64,000 bases of DNA, from assembly GCA_008973525.1 (NCBI GenBank), contig WACJ01000373.1, positions 186,001-250,000 of the forward strand. The letters are read 5' to 3'. This stretch comes from Stenopsyche tienmushanensis. Taxonomy: Eukaryota > Arthropoda > Insecta > Trichoptera > Stenopsychidae. Within the stretch, counting starts at the first letter, position 1. Each line of letters opens with the position of its first letter. Positions 37,488 through 47,394 of this stretch are shown here, in pieces. The notes under the pieces were generated by a model. It had not been told where the DNA came from. It saw only the letters and a program-made list of their open reading frames with translations, and ran no database searches. The position numbers were made by a program, and so were the translations under genes.

Positions 37488-38303
37488 GTAATATTTCAAT
37501 GTGGCATTAATTTACGAGGGTGGTCATTAGTTTTTGTTTTGATTTCGACCTTCACTTTTACTTCAATTTTTATAAATATTCCCCACGAGATTAATATACT
37601 TTATGCGTTAGAGGTGACTTTAAATAGAATAATGCAGAGTACACGCATGCGCATAACAGAACTGAGGATATTCAATTGAGCTTCAGCATACTTACAGCAC
37701 TGAAAACAACAACCATCACAAGATTCAATCGGCCGAATGTGCGATAGTTATTCCATAGAACTGCTTTCATAGCATTCGTCTTTCATCCCGACCATTTGTA
37801 TTTGCGATCCTGTCTGCTCGAAGCGATCGCAAGAATCCCGCAGATTCGTTTCGTGGGACTTTTATTATAAAACAGGCGAGTGCCAAAAATTATTCGAAGT
37901 CGAATTAGGGCGCCAGGCAATAAACAAAACCATTTTAATCTGAATGAGTGTTGGCTCCACGTCCAGCTTGTGCCATCGCAAAGGTTAAATACCTCTGTTG
38001 CTGTTAAGATCACAAATGAGCATAAATAACTGCGCGTGGGTCTGTCAATTCGGTTGTTTTGCATACTTTGCTTTCTATTCCTGGTACTATACCGAGACCG
38101 ATAGCAATTATACGAAATGCATACCATTGACAGTCTTCGACGCATAGACGATTTGGCAGCATCGTCAGACCATTGGCAACAGGAGTGGAGAACGCCCCAG
38201 TATGACTCTTTTAATTTATGCAATATTATTTATTGTGTCTGAAATTAATGCGAGATCAAAGCGACTACGTAATGATATCTTCAGCTAGAAATAAGTTATA
38301 TAT
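37488..38303. other. Unrecognised DNA
   Basis: The sequence at 37514 (TACGAGGGTGGTCATTAG) looks like a mariner terminus but has no partner. A 146-codon minus-strand open frame at 37783-38223 shows no family signature and probably reflects chance. No RNA gene was seen. Confidence 0.4.
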
Positions 38304-38405
38304 ATCATCACGATGTAGCAACGTGCAATGCACTGCTAGATCCTCTTCAATATCCATTCAATGGATCGCACAATATATTCCACCTTCCCATACGCTCTAC
38401 TGTAA
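38304..38405 (-). repeat. LINE 3' tail fragment
   Basis: It shares 'atcatca', 'gtgcaatgcactgct' and 'cctcttcaatatccattca' with the copy at 13660. In minus-strand sense it is the 3' end of the microsatellite-tailed LINE family. It is heavily decayed. Confidence 0.5.
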
Positions 38406-38493
38406 TTAAATAGCTCTAAAACACTTTCCATTTCCCTAATAAAACTTCAACAGCAGTAAATTTGTATTTTATCATGAAGCAAAAATAAATTGG

Positions 38494-38636
38494 CCCAGAG
38501 TTGGCATAGTGGGTTGGATCTTGGACTCTTATTATAAACGTCCGGGTTCAAATCCAGACTGTGGAAATTATTACTCCATACCAATAAACTTGTAATATTA
38601 CAAATAGAAATATTATTGCCTCCTCCTGCAGTCAAC
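38494..38636 (+). mobile_element. tRNA-derived SINE
   Basis: Box A TGGCATAGTGG (38502-38512) matches TRGYNNARNGG. Box B GTTCAAATC (38546-38554) matches GWTCRANNC, with tRNA-like spacing. The region resembles a tRNA with a poorly paired cloverleaf and is followed by a nonhomologous body. These are the RNA polymerase III internal promoter elements of a tRNA-derived SINE. A partial second copy around box B is at 56965-57047. It lies directly before a TTAA-type terminus (38637-38686). Confidence 0.7.
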
Positions 38637-38686
38637 GAGTGGCAACGAATTATAATGATTATCTACTCCTGTAAATAATGTGTTAA
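38637..38686. repeat. TTAA-flanked terminus, second copy
   Basis: It matches 35825-35872 in order: 'agtggcaacgaattataatg', 'tctactcctgtaaataatg', 'tg' and then TTAA (38683-38686). The SINE abuts its left side, which suggests that the SINE inserted in or next to this element. Confidence 0.55.
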
Positions 38687-38737
38687 TAAAGTTGTACAGC
38701 AAAAATTAGTAATAATAGATCCTCTACTACCTATAAC

Positions 38738-38851
38738 TTTTATTCAAATAATCCTATCTTAAACACATGTAGAAGACAATGGGAAACTTCCATATTAAAA
38801 AGATTTTCCCTACAAAAGTCTCCTATGGATATTACCTACATCCGATATAGG
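38738..38851. repeat. Unclassified interspersed repeat, copy 1
   Basis: About 110 bp shared with 49370-49482: 'ttattcaaataatcctatct', 'acatgtagaagacaatggga', 'ctacaaaagtctcctatgga', 'attacctacatccgatatagg'. Similarity is moderate but colinear. No termini are seen in either copy. It could be LINE 3' UTR, and the strand is unknown. Confidence 0.5.
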
Positions 38852-39705
38852 AAAAATAATTATTATCATCGTTTATCTCACCAATAACATACATTTCTAT
38901 ATGTTTTTTGAATAATCATAATATTGATTGTGGTAAATGATGATTTAGAAAATATGTTGTTGAATGAAAGTTAACATAACATTTCATATCTGGTAAAATT
39001 ATACACATTTTTTTCCATATTAGAATCACTTAAGATAACGTGCCCTTTAATTTTATTTTAAAGGCCATCTTAGAGGGTCTCATGTACTAGTTCATTATTA
39101 TTTTGCTTCGATAACCTGTTAATAAATGTTTGTCGAACTATTATGCATGTGGATATGGACCGATTGTTTAGCTGAATTCGACTACACACATCACAAACCA
39201 CCATCACAAAATGTTAATTAATTAATTATTGTTTTGCCGCATCCTCCCGATTTATCAAATTTAACATAAATAAATTCCAGCATTGTCGCTTTATCAAATT
39301 GAACTTTGGTTATCAGTTTCCGACTCCTGGTGTCCAAAGAACGATGGGCTCAATTAAGCAAGAGGATCGCGCCTAATGTGCTTCGTTCAACATTAATTGC
39401 ACGTCAAAATGTCGTAGCAATCCTGCTTGATGTAATTATCAAATTCCCTCCTCCCAGAGGACAACAATCGCTCACAATATCGAAGAAATGGCCGATACTT
39501 TGATTTCTGCCGCTGCTGGACACTTCCGGAATTAGCAATGGCCGCATGATTTAGTTTGGCAACAATTCGCGAAGATCGCATCAAAGAAGATCTCTAATAA
39601 GCCATAGCGTCCAACTGGCTCGTTATCTAAAAGAAGAACAACAAATCGATCGAGGCAAATCATTGCTTAAGATCAAAAGCGTGCGCTGGAAGTAGCCGAT
39701 GAGTA
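38852..39705. other. AT-rich DNA, nothing recognised
   Basis: No gene or repeat was recognised. At its end TTAA (39706-39709) is followed by CACACTTTAGGCGGGACGCC, a possible piggyBac-like terminus without a located partner. Confidence 0.4.
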
Positions 39706-39978
39706 TTAACACACTTTAGGCGGGACGCCTAATACTGTACAATGCTGTTTCGCATTTAGTGATTTAATCCGAGATATGTAGTATAATTTGTCATATTGAT
39801 TTAGTGTTTTGTAATAATAATCATTCACATAGATAGTTGCTATCTTAAATATAACAGCGAGCATTATTATTAGTACAATTAATACAAATCGATGACAAAA
39901 TAGTTCATCGCAAAGCCTGAGGTATTTTTGTGAAATTACTTATATATTATATATTAAGTATTTATTTATAATTTCGCT

Positions 39979-40180
39979 ATGAAGTTAGCGAATAGCGATT
40001 TTTACACGAGATATAACGGCAAGTTGGCACACGTCCGCACCCGCCTAAAGTTTGTTATGTACATGAGAAAGCTCTGCTCGAAATGGATACCGCGTTTGCT
40101 CGACCAAAAACAACAACGCGTCCACAATTCAGAGCGCTGTTTGGAGTCGTTTTCAGCGCAATAGAAAGGATTTTTATGCA
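39979..40180 (+). pseudogene. Mariner transposase fragment
   Basis: A 61-codon frame contains MRKLCSKWIPRLLDQKQQRV and HNSERCLESFSAQ. The KLCSKWIP.LL..Q...RV motif is the hallmark of mariner transposase just before its catalytic core. The frame then stops and, after a shift, resembles 'KDF'. The DDE/D catalytic residues are absent. The DNA around the 'caacgcgtccacaattcaga' core is nearly identical to the minus-strand copy at 19945-19995, so both descend from one mariner family. The first 25 codons do not clearly resemble mariner. Confidence 0.75.
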
Positions 40181-40321
40181 GTATGTGATAATGCGGCAGA
40201 TAATGTGACCATCCGCGACGTGATGCGCCTAGAGAGGTTTGAAAGAAAAAAAATCAGACCATTCCGGGATGAGACCTCTGGTTCCGAAGTCATGTCAAAC
40301 TTTGATAACAAGCTTCGTCCC

Positions 40322-40765
40322 CAGTGCCGTAACAAGGGGGTGGCAAAGCAAGCGCCCGCCACGGGCGCAACTGGGCTTGGGGTGCAAAACGCAAAATACC
40401 GAGACATGGTTTTTATTTTACTTCACCATTCTACTTTACATGAATCAACACTGATTGACTCTGTCCGTTTTTATAATATAAATACTAAGTTGTCTGATCC
40501 CTCTTTTATTCGTCATCGCTTAAACGTTGGTTCGACCCAGCTGGCATAAGCTTGTAATAAAATAAAGACAACAATATTTTCGATCGATTGTAAACTTTAA
40601 ACAACCCATCCGATCGACTTTTTTCAGACAATTTTGTTTTGTATTGAGAATTCGTAATTGTTATGTAGACATGTTCGGGTATGGCATCCAATCGCGAAGT
40701 GTCCATTCGTCATGTCAGCGGTTCGAAAAGCGGACCAGTTGGATACTCAGACCAGTCGGAGGCCT
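40322..40765 (+). mobile_element. hAT MITE, right-truncated
   Basis: The left terminus CAGTGCCGTAACAAGG is followed by 'gggcgcaactgggcttgggg'. It continues through 'ctgattgactctgtccg', 'cgacccagctggcataagc', 'aaacaacccatccgatcg' and the hairpin block 'gcggttcgaaaagcggacc'. It ends around 'cagaccagtcggaggcc', where the family would continue 'ccttgtggccact'. There is no coding sequence and no right terminus, so no target duplication can be scored. Confidence 0.8.
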
Positions 40766-43700
40766 TATTGGACTGAAGGAATCACTCAAAGTAAGGAAGT
40801 AAAGTAATGTGATAATGGACGAAACTTTGATCCATCACTTCACTCCAGACTCAAATCGGCAGTCAGCTGAGTGGACAGCAACCGGCGAAAACTATTATAC
40901 CTAAAGCGACCAAAAACGTAAATATTAGCTGCTAAGATTTTGGTCATGATATTTTATTTATCAATTACCCTGAGAAAGAAAGAACTGTCTAAAGCTGTTT
41001 TATTGCTGCGTTTGACTGAAGATACTACAAATAAACATTTTGCAGCTAAAGATAAATCGTTCCTTAACACCAATATTTATAAGAGAAAAATAAATAGAGA
41101 AACAGTCTTCTTTATCAAGTAATTAAATAAACAATAATAAAAAAAAAATATTTACATTCATAAAGACTAAATCGCAAATTTACCGCGGCAGATAACTCGA
41201 GAACTAAAAGTAAATTGGATATTATTGTATAAAATAAAAGTATGTGAGTGTTTGAGTCTTGTTTTTAAAAAATATCAATATATAAATGCATGGAGACTAT
41301 ATTTAAGTATTCAAATTATCATTTGAATTAATAAATGTTTGCGTAAAACAGAATTTTGAGGCACGACAAGGCAGTCCGATCCCGGGATCCCGGACAGTTT
41401 TAGGTGCTCATGAATCCCAGGATTAGTAGAATTCCGAAAACTTCGGGATTGAAATTTTATCTAACAGAAATCGTACACCTCACCAGCACAACGAAGGCTA
41501 TTAGTATTTTAACAGGCTTTATTTCAGTGCCGTAATAAGAATTCTAAAATTACATAATGTCGATGGTATAATTGGCATTATTTTTCGTCGAAATTGAATG
41601 AAAGTGAAATAATGCTTGAAGTTAAAATATAAAAACGTGGAATCGGCGAATTATAGACCATTTCATAAGCTACCTTTTTGCCCATCTGTTGATTTGTTTT
41701 TTAAGAGAGTATTATTCAAGTTCGTGTTATTTCAGGTGGGAAGCCCGCTAAAGCTCTTTCAGTCGAATAAGTCTGACGGCCTTCCAAATGAGAAGAATAG
41801 GCCTGCGTAAATATACAAAAGTGAAAGAAAATGAAAGAGTGAAAATAGACGCTTTCCACGTCAGAAGAAAAATTTACAGGCGAAATGCGAAAACAAACAT
41901 TACGATGAAAGAGTTTACGAAATCGCCCGTGGGCGTCGGACTCGTGTTATTATTGCTGCCGGGGGCGATCGGTCGCTGTAATAAGTTACGACGAATGCAA
42001 ATAAATAGACGGCGACTATTAGCTGAAAAAAGAAGACGATGATGACTGAAAAAAACCAGAGTCTGCAAACAGAAAGAGAAAACTTCTGGAGCGTCGAGAG
42101 ATCCACGCACACACGTACTGTGCTCAGTTCCTCTTCTAATACCAATTTATTTTGAACACAAAGGAACGCAGGTGAAATAACTCTAAGAAAAAATACAGTA
42201 TATAAGTTATTTCTCAATGAAAATTTACCTGGTCTGTGTTGACGGTCGGATGCCTAATGATGCTCATGAAATTATACACGCAAAAAGATGCTTGTAATAA
42301 TTAAATCTCCGAGAAATTATTTCGTTTGACAAAGAAATCACAGAAGTAAATCATTTCAATCAATAAACAATGATAAGGAAAATCTTACCCTTTTAACGCT
42401 TATGACTCAACAACACTTATCATTCACCCGGATGTTGTAAAGATGTGGTTTGAAATTCCACATTATTAATGAAAAAAGAACAATAAACAATTTAAATTGG
42501 TTAAACATTATAATATTTAAATATATGACGGCAAACCCTAAAAAAAAATCCAGCGATTATCTCAACCGCATGTTAATAATTTGACCTGTTTAAAATGTAT
42601 CAGTCGACATTTCCAAGTCAGATCGCTAAAATATTATGCAGCGAAATAGACTGATACGCATTTCAGTGATCATCGATCAACACGTCGAATTGTAGCGAAA
42701 ATAGATATAAGTCTCACAACGCGCTGAAAAGCATAAATTTCCCGCCGAGTACCGTTATGCGTACGTGGAACACAATTTCCGGAAGAGAAACATCTTAAAT
42801 TGCGTCGAATTCCGTATGATGATACTTTAAGCGCCGGCTGGATTCTGATTGAATTACTCATATTTGTTTTTTGCGAGTCGAAAAGCTCATATTAAATTGC
42901 CGGCGGCAACAGTCGATATGCGTAGTGAATTTATGAACACATAAATTTTTTTGTTCTTAAATTCCGAGTTTTTTTTTGCTCGTATTTTTTTTTGATTTTA
43001 TTTAAGTTTTTTTTTTATTTGTATTATTTTTTTTTTTTTTTGTGCATGTGATGAAAAATTGATAAAGATATATAATACAGTAATCTTAACAAGTAACAAA
43101 AAGAATTATATTAATATAATAATAATAAAAATAAAAATATTGCGGTGAGCACTGAGATATATAAAGTAAACAATAATAAGGAAGAAGAGATTAGATAATA
43201 ACATTAGTTGGTATAGTTAAAGTAGGAAAGTTAAATATAATTTAAAATGCAATAAGATATAAAAATGATCTAAGACCCAAGATGCATCGAAGAGAGGAGG
43301 GGAGATGAACGACGATGCCGCGGTATTGAATGGTTTGGGGGGTGTTAACCGATCCCTTTTTGGATATCGTAAACGTCTTATATTTCTATGAAATTACAAG
43401 ATGATGATGGCTTTTGGTCTCATAGCCAGCTGCTCGAGTAGAGAGAGTGATTGATTAAGGGATTTGGAACTTTGAAAAGGGAAACTGAAGAAATTTGTGG
43501 AGAGTTGGACTATGTGGTCATTTAGGAGAGGGTTTGCCATATAACACATCCGGTCCAACTGTCAGAAATTATCTCCAAAGCCTTGTATGCCTGCATTTAA
43601 TGAACACAAAGAATGCCTCCGATCCAATGAAACGTGTTTTTATTCACTGAAACGAGCTGAATTCCTTTGCTTTAAATGAAACGCCGACTTATAATAATTT

Positions 43701-45486
43701 TGCAAATATTCTGCTCGTTGCAATTATGGTCGTTGATCGCATTTTCGAAGAGAATATGCGTCAAAGCAAGCCAACTACGCGTAGGTTCTATAATTAGTTT
43801 CAAATATCTGCGGGTCGTAAATGTTTATATAGTAATATTTTATATATATATACCGTGAGTTTAAAATAGCAATCGTAGCTTTCGCGGCATGAAACATTGC
43901 TGGAATTGCGGAATCGTTTTGAGAATTGAATAACATAACCAACAAAAATTTCATAATAAATATCACCGGTGTTAAAATAGGCGACTGTTTTATCAAGCGG
44001 CGCATCTTATGTCAAATTTATTGTCACGAGCCTTCTTCTTCTTCGTTCGTTTATATATTAATAAATATGCTGTAAATATGCGGCATTTATAATTTTAAGA
44101 TTAAATGATGTTTGAATTATAAAAATGTAATTGTATTAAATTTACGTATATATTTTATAATATAAATGTATTTTTTACGTAATTATGGAATAATTGCACG
44201 TGGACGGAATAAATCGTTTTATGCTCGTATTTGAAAAGCTCACTTTGACAGATTCAAATGTCATTTACGAAAATGCGGCGAATGTAAAATGGTGAATCTC
44301 AATAATTTCGCATCAATGAAAAGAGTTCGTTCATCGCATATCGATTTATAATTATATCATGGTATAAATCCGTCGTCGGCGCTTGGATTCGATCGTTTTC
44401 CACAAAATTCGTGACGATAGCCCATTTGCTTATTATTATTAGACATTTATCCGAGTTGGCAGCATCAGTGTTTCGATCATGTTAAATTCATACGACCTTG
44501 CTCCGTGAGCACCCGCCATTAATATTAAAGCAATCCGATACATAAACATCAATGTCTGACATCATTGTGGTAACTTGGTGACAAAATATTTTCAGAGAGT
44601 TGCCCTTGACTTTGTTTGTGAGCATTGGGTATAAATGAATGTTTTAAAATATGCTAATAAAGGCGAAACTCGGTGCTTGCCAGACTCGGATGAAAATTGA
44701 TCAAAGAGTACTCTATCGGATGAATCGAAATGATTTAACAGTGTTGGCACGAGTTTAAAATTGTTCGAACAAAAGTTTTCTGTTGAATTCGACTTCATTT
44801 TGTATCTATTGTTGAAAGAAATATGACTCGAAAATAAAATCCAGATTTTGTATATTTTTTTCAATGAAGAAGTTTTAAATGAGTGAATATTTTTATTCTC
44901 ATTATTCGTTTGTGAATGCAGGAACTGTACAATAAATTTTACTGAGAATTTTCAGATGGATGAGTAAGTGTGGGTGTGATGACGTGTTCATTTTAGTCAG
45001 ATGGTGAGAGTAGTTGAGTTTGAATGAGTTGAATTAGACTGTCATACATATTAATAAATTGCAATTGCAACTTTGTGTTTGTATGGTTTTGACTTATTTA
45101 TACCACCATGGAGAATTAATTTAAATCCAAATACATGTTTTATTTGCCCCGAAAGAAATTATGCCCAAATCTGAATAATAATCGTTTATTGTACCTTCAG
45201 CCAGAAATATCTATATTTAACACATTTCTATCGGGGGATCGCCGTGTACCATTTTTTCTCCACGACACAAAACGTACGATCACAAAAAGCATTTCAATAG
45301 AAACGCTCAAACTTTGTTAAGTTATAACAGTCATGTTATTAAAGCAACATCTGTAAAATGTATTATGAATTATTTAGTAGTGTATGGCAAATTATCATAA
45401 AAGATTAAATTGTTATACAATGAATAAAAAATCATTAAATTTTAAATTCAAAATTAGTACTCCGCTCCGTTGAATAAATAATCACC
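40766..45486. other. Long AT-rich stretch, no recognised gene
   Basis: Contents noted: a very T-rich tract at about 42949-43041, followed by 550 bp that could be a minus-oriented A-tailed retro-insertion (43041-43590, unproven); a possible lone hAT terminus at 41527; and a short unrecognised basic-residue frame at 41788-42042. No transposase, RNA gene or tandem array was seen. Confidence 0.4.
42949..43041. repeat. T-rich low-complexity tract
   Basis: A run of T blocks (up to about 17 T in a row near 43030) interrupted by a few other bases. It could be simple sequence or the poly(A) tail of a minus-strand retro-insertion. I could not identify the insertion or its target duplication. Confidence 0.6.
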
Positions 45487-45746
45487 AACTTACAATAACA
45501 ACGCCAGTACTTCGCGCAAACGCAAGGTCTGCTGAAAACATCACTGCTGTGCGTGATAGTGTACGGAAAACCCCGAGGCAGTTAATCTCGTCGCTGACAA
45601 GAACTTTGCATTGGAATTTGGGTCTGCATCTGTATAAAATCCATCAGATCCAGAAACATAAGGAAAACGAACATAGATAACGCCGTGTGTTCACTGATTG
45701 GGCTCTTGGAAGCAATAAAAAGTTGACCCAAATTGCGCTGTAGAAG
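45487..45746 (+). pseudogene. Tc1/IS630-type transposase N-terminal fragment
   Basis: The frame reads VLRANARSAENITAVRDSVR, then KTPRQLISSLTRTLHWNLGL, HLYKIHQIQKHKENEHR, a stop, and RRVFTDWAL. These match the helix-turn-helix region of a widespread insect transposase: 'RSAENIAAVR.SV...P..S.RRRSQ.LG....T..ILR.DLGL..YKIQL.QELK..D...R..F..W.LE'. The DDE core is absent and an in-frame TAA interrupts it at 'EHR*RR'. The termini were not located, so the element's length is unknown. It is a relic of a different lineage from the mariner copies at 19.8, 33.2 and 40.0 kb. Confidence 0.75.
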
Positions 45747-46071
45747 CGAAATTATTTAGCTACTAGGAAAAGTTGATTTTTTTCATTGGTTTTTTTCATT
45801 TGTTAAGAGAAATTATTAGTTAAAAGATGTGGTTGAATGTTGTATAATATATAATAAAATAGAATTGCTACTGGTGTAGTGGTTGCTTTATGCTACGTAC
45901 ACACACACACAGTAGAGGCGACGCAGCGCATTCGCGTAACTTCTATGCACATGTGTGTACGAGAGTAGAAGCTATTCTTCATCTCTTTTCGATCAATCGC
46001 AGTGTGGAGCTACACTTTTCGTGATGTTAAGTCCAATTTGCCCTGCCATGCCTATATAAGTCTATAAGTCA
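45747..46071. other. Short unrecognised interval
   Basis: It contains a small (AC)n run near 45898-45910 and a TATA-like 'cctatataag' at 46051, just upstream of the TTAA element. No gene was seen. Confidence 0.4.
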
Positions 46072-46592
46072 TTAAACTTGAAGAGTAACCAGACTGTGCA
46101 AGCCAGGGAATAGGGCACGTCTCCAGACAAGGAAATCCAGTGGTATCAGATCAGAAGACCGTGCGAACTACGGAATAAGGCACGTCCTCAGACAAATAAA
46201 TCCAGCGGTGTCAGGTCTGGAGACCATGCGAACCAGGGAAAAGGGCACATCTCCAGACAAAGAAATCCAGTGGTGTCAGGTCTGAAGACCGTGCAAGCCA
46301 CGGAATAGGACTGCCAAAATAATTAATTTACACGAAAGAGGTGCCCACAAAAGGAATACTAATTGAAGGAAAAAAATAAATCGAAGGAAAAAGTCCCACC
46401 TTTGCAAAAATGAAAGAGGAAATGCTACTTCAGACAACTACAGTGTTGAAGTAAAAAATAAGGTTTAGTACTTGCATATGAAGCAGATGTGGCCAATTTG
46501 AACAAAATGTTGTAAATTAATTTAATAAAAACATCTTAAACATAAAAAATATTTACTCGAACCTTGGCAAACTTGTAACTCTTCAAGTTTAA
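46072..46592. mobile_element. TTAA-flanked element containing tandem repeats
   Basis: TTAA at 46072-46075 and 46589-46592 brackets 513 bp. The left terminus is ACTTGAAGAGTAAC. The reverse complement of the right terminus is ACTTGAAGAGTTAC, a match at 13 of 14. TTAA flanks with inverted termini point to the piggyBac superfamily, though the termini do not start with the common CCC. The left half consists of 65-bp tandem repeats. No transposase frame is present. A LINE inserted at the right TTAA duplicated it, so TTAA also occurs at 47385-47388 beyond the LINE. Confidence 0.7.
46091..46309. repeat. 65-bp tandem repeat, about 3.4 copies
   Basis: Units start at 46091, 46156, 46221 and 46286, an exact 65-bp period. 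Each begins AGACYRTGC and contains 'ggcacgtctccagacaaag', 'aaatccagtggtgtcagg' and 'tctg'. Units differ by a few substitutions. The last unit is partial. The array lies within the TTAA-flanked element, close to its left terminus. Confidence 0.93.
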
Positions 46593-46598
46593 CGATTT

Positions 46599-47380
46599 TA
46601 CTATACGGAGCCCCGATATGGCATGAGTCGCTCAGACATGAGAGCTAGAGAAGGAAGCTGGCATGGGTTCATCGGGATGGAGCACCCCGAGTCACCACAG
46701 CATACAGAACAGTATCTGAAGAAGCGGTGCTCGTGATCGCTGGAATCCCCCCGCTGGATGTCCAAGCAAAGAAGAGGGTCTTGGACTTCGAAGATCCCAA
46801 AAACCACAACTAGCATGACTAGAAACTGAAGGAAGCCTGGCAGCAGAGATGGAATCAGTTCAGCAAGGGAAGATGGACCCACCGACTTATCTGAACCAGC
46901 AGCATCTATCTGAGCAAAGAAGCATCCGCGGCGCTCCACCACTGCAAAGCGGAGCTCGATGATGCCGAACACACTATCGATGATTGTGAGGCTTAGACAC
47001 CCCAGAGAAACACGTTGAAACAAGCACTTGGGGTTGCCGAACTCAACGCAGACACACAGTCAGTCCACAGCATGATGGTGAGCAAGAAAAACTGGGACCT
47101 TTGACGAGATTTCGTTGAAGAAATCATGAGCGCTAAAGAAGACAGTAAGAGAGAGAGAGAGAGACGCAGAGCAGCTCTCTAAGACTAAGCACTAGAATAG
47201 GGCCATATACTTAAGGTCAGACTGCCCTCCTCCAGGGCAGGTGCCCTCTTGAAGCAATGCGATAAACAATACCAGGGGGACAGAGAAGGACAAGGGAGGG
47301 GTTTAGTCAGTAAGAATCTGACACCACCCTGGGATTAAACCCAAGGTGTTTTATGCAAGATTCCTCTCCCACAGGAAAAA
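46599..47380 (+). mobile_element. R1-clade LINE, 5'-truncated, with target duplication
   Basis: It is bounded by AAGTTTAACGATTT (46585-46598) and AAGTTTAACGACTT (47381-47394), a 14-bp target duplication with one difference. It includes the end of ORF2 and a 3' UTR of about 195 bp ending 'ctcccacagg' plus an A tract. The 3' UTR matches the minus-strand LINE at 61069-61240 (for example 'aggggacagag', 'ggtttagt.agta', 'ctcccacagg'), so both are one family. The target is the right end of the TTAA-flanked element. Confidence 0.88.
46601..47182 (+). pseudogene. R1-clade LINE ORF2 C-terminus, multiple stops
   Basis: One frame reads LYGAPIWHESLRHES, then VTTAYRTVSEEAVLVIAGIP, KLKEAWQQRWNQFSKGRWTH, HHCKAELDDAEHTIDDCEA and QALGVAELNA, ending in a serine/arginine/glutamate-rich tail. 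It corresponds to the thumb of reverse transcriptase and the C-terminal finger. About seven in-frame stops are present. About 30 codons before the finger are lost (the LTQALTGHGCFGAYLKRIG block in the related copy), and the first finger cysteine became leucine. An (AG)n expansion lengthens the 'SKRERER' tail. It is inactive and older than the copy at 61234-61692. Confidence 0.85.
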
Positions 47381-47394
47381 AAGTTTAACGACTT

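Noticed and set aside
37514..37531. Mariner-like terminus TACGAGGGTGGTCATTAG
   Set aside because: No partner terminus and no transposase nearby.
37783..38223. 146-codon minus-strand open frame
   Set aside because: No recognisable family. Cysteine, serine and arginine are scattered without motif spacing. Treated as chance.
38494..38567. Functional tRNA gene
   Set aside because: Box A and B are present but the acceptor and anticodon stems do not pair well, and a related fragment at 56965 points to a SINE.
41527..41545. hAT terminus CAGTGCCGTAATAAG
   Set aside because: Only the outermost 15 bp match. The following sequence does not resemble the family interior, so it may be coincidence.
46091..46309. 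CRISPR array
   Set aside because: Units are contiguous 65-bp direct repeats without unique spacers, in eukaryotic DNA. It is an ordinary tandem repeat.
46601..47023. 140-codon minus-strand frame
   Set aside because: It is the antisense shadow of the LINE ORF2 remnant, whose plus-strand frame has clear R1-clade motifs.
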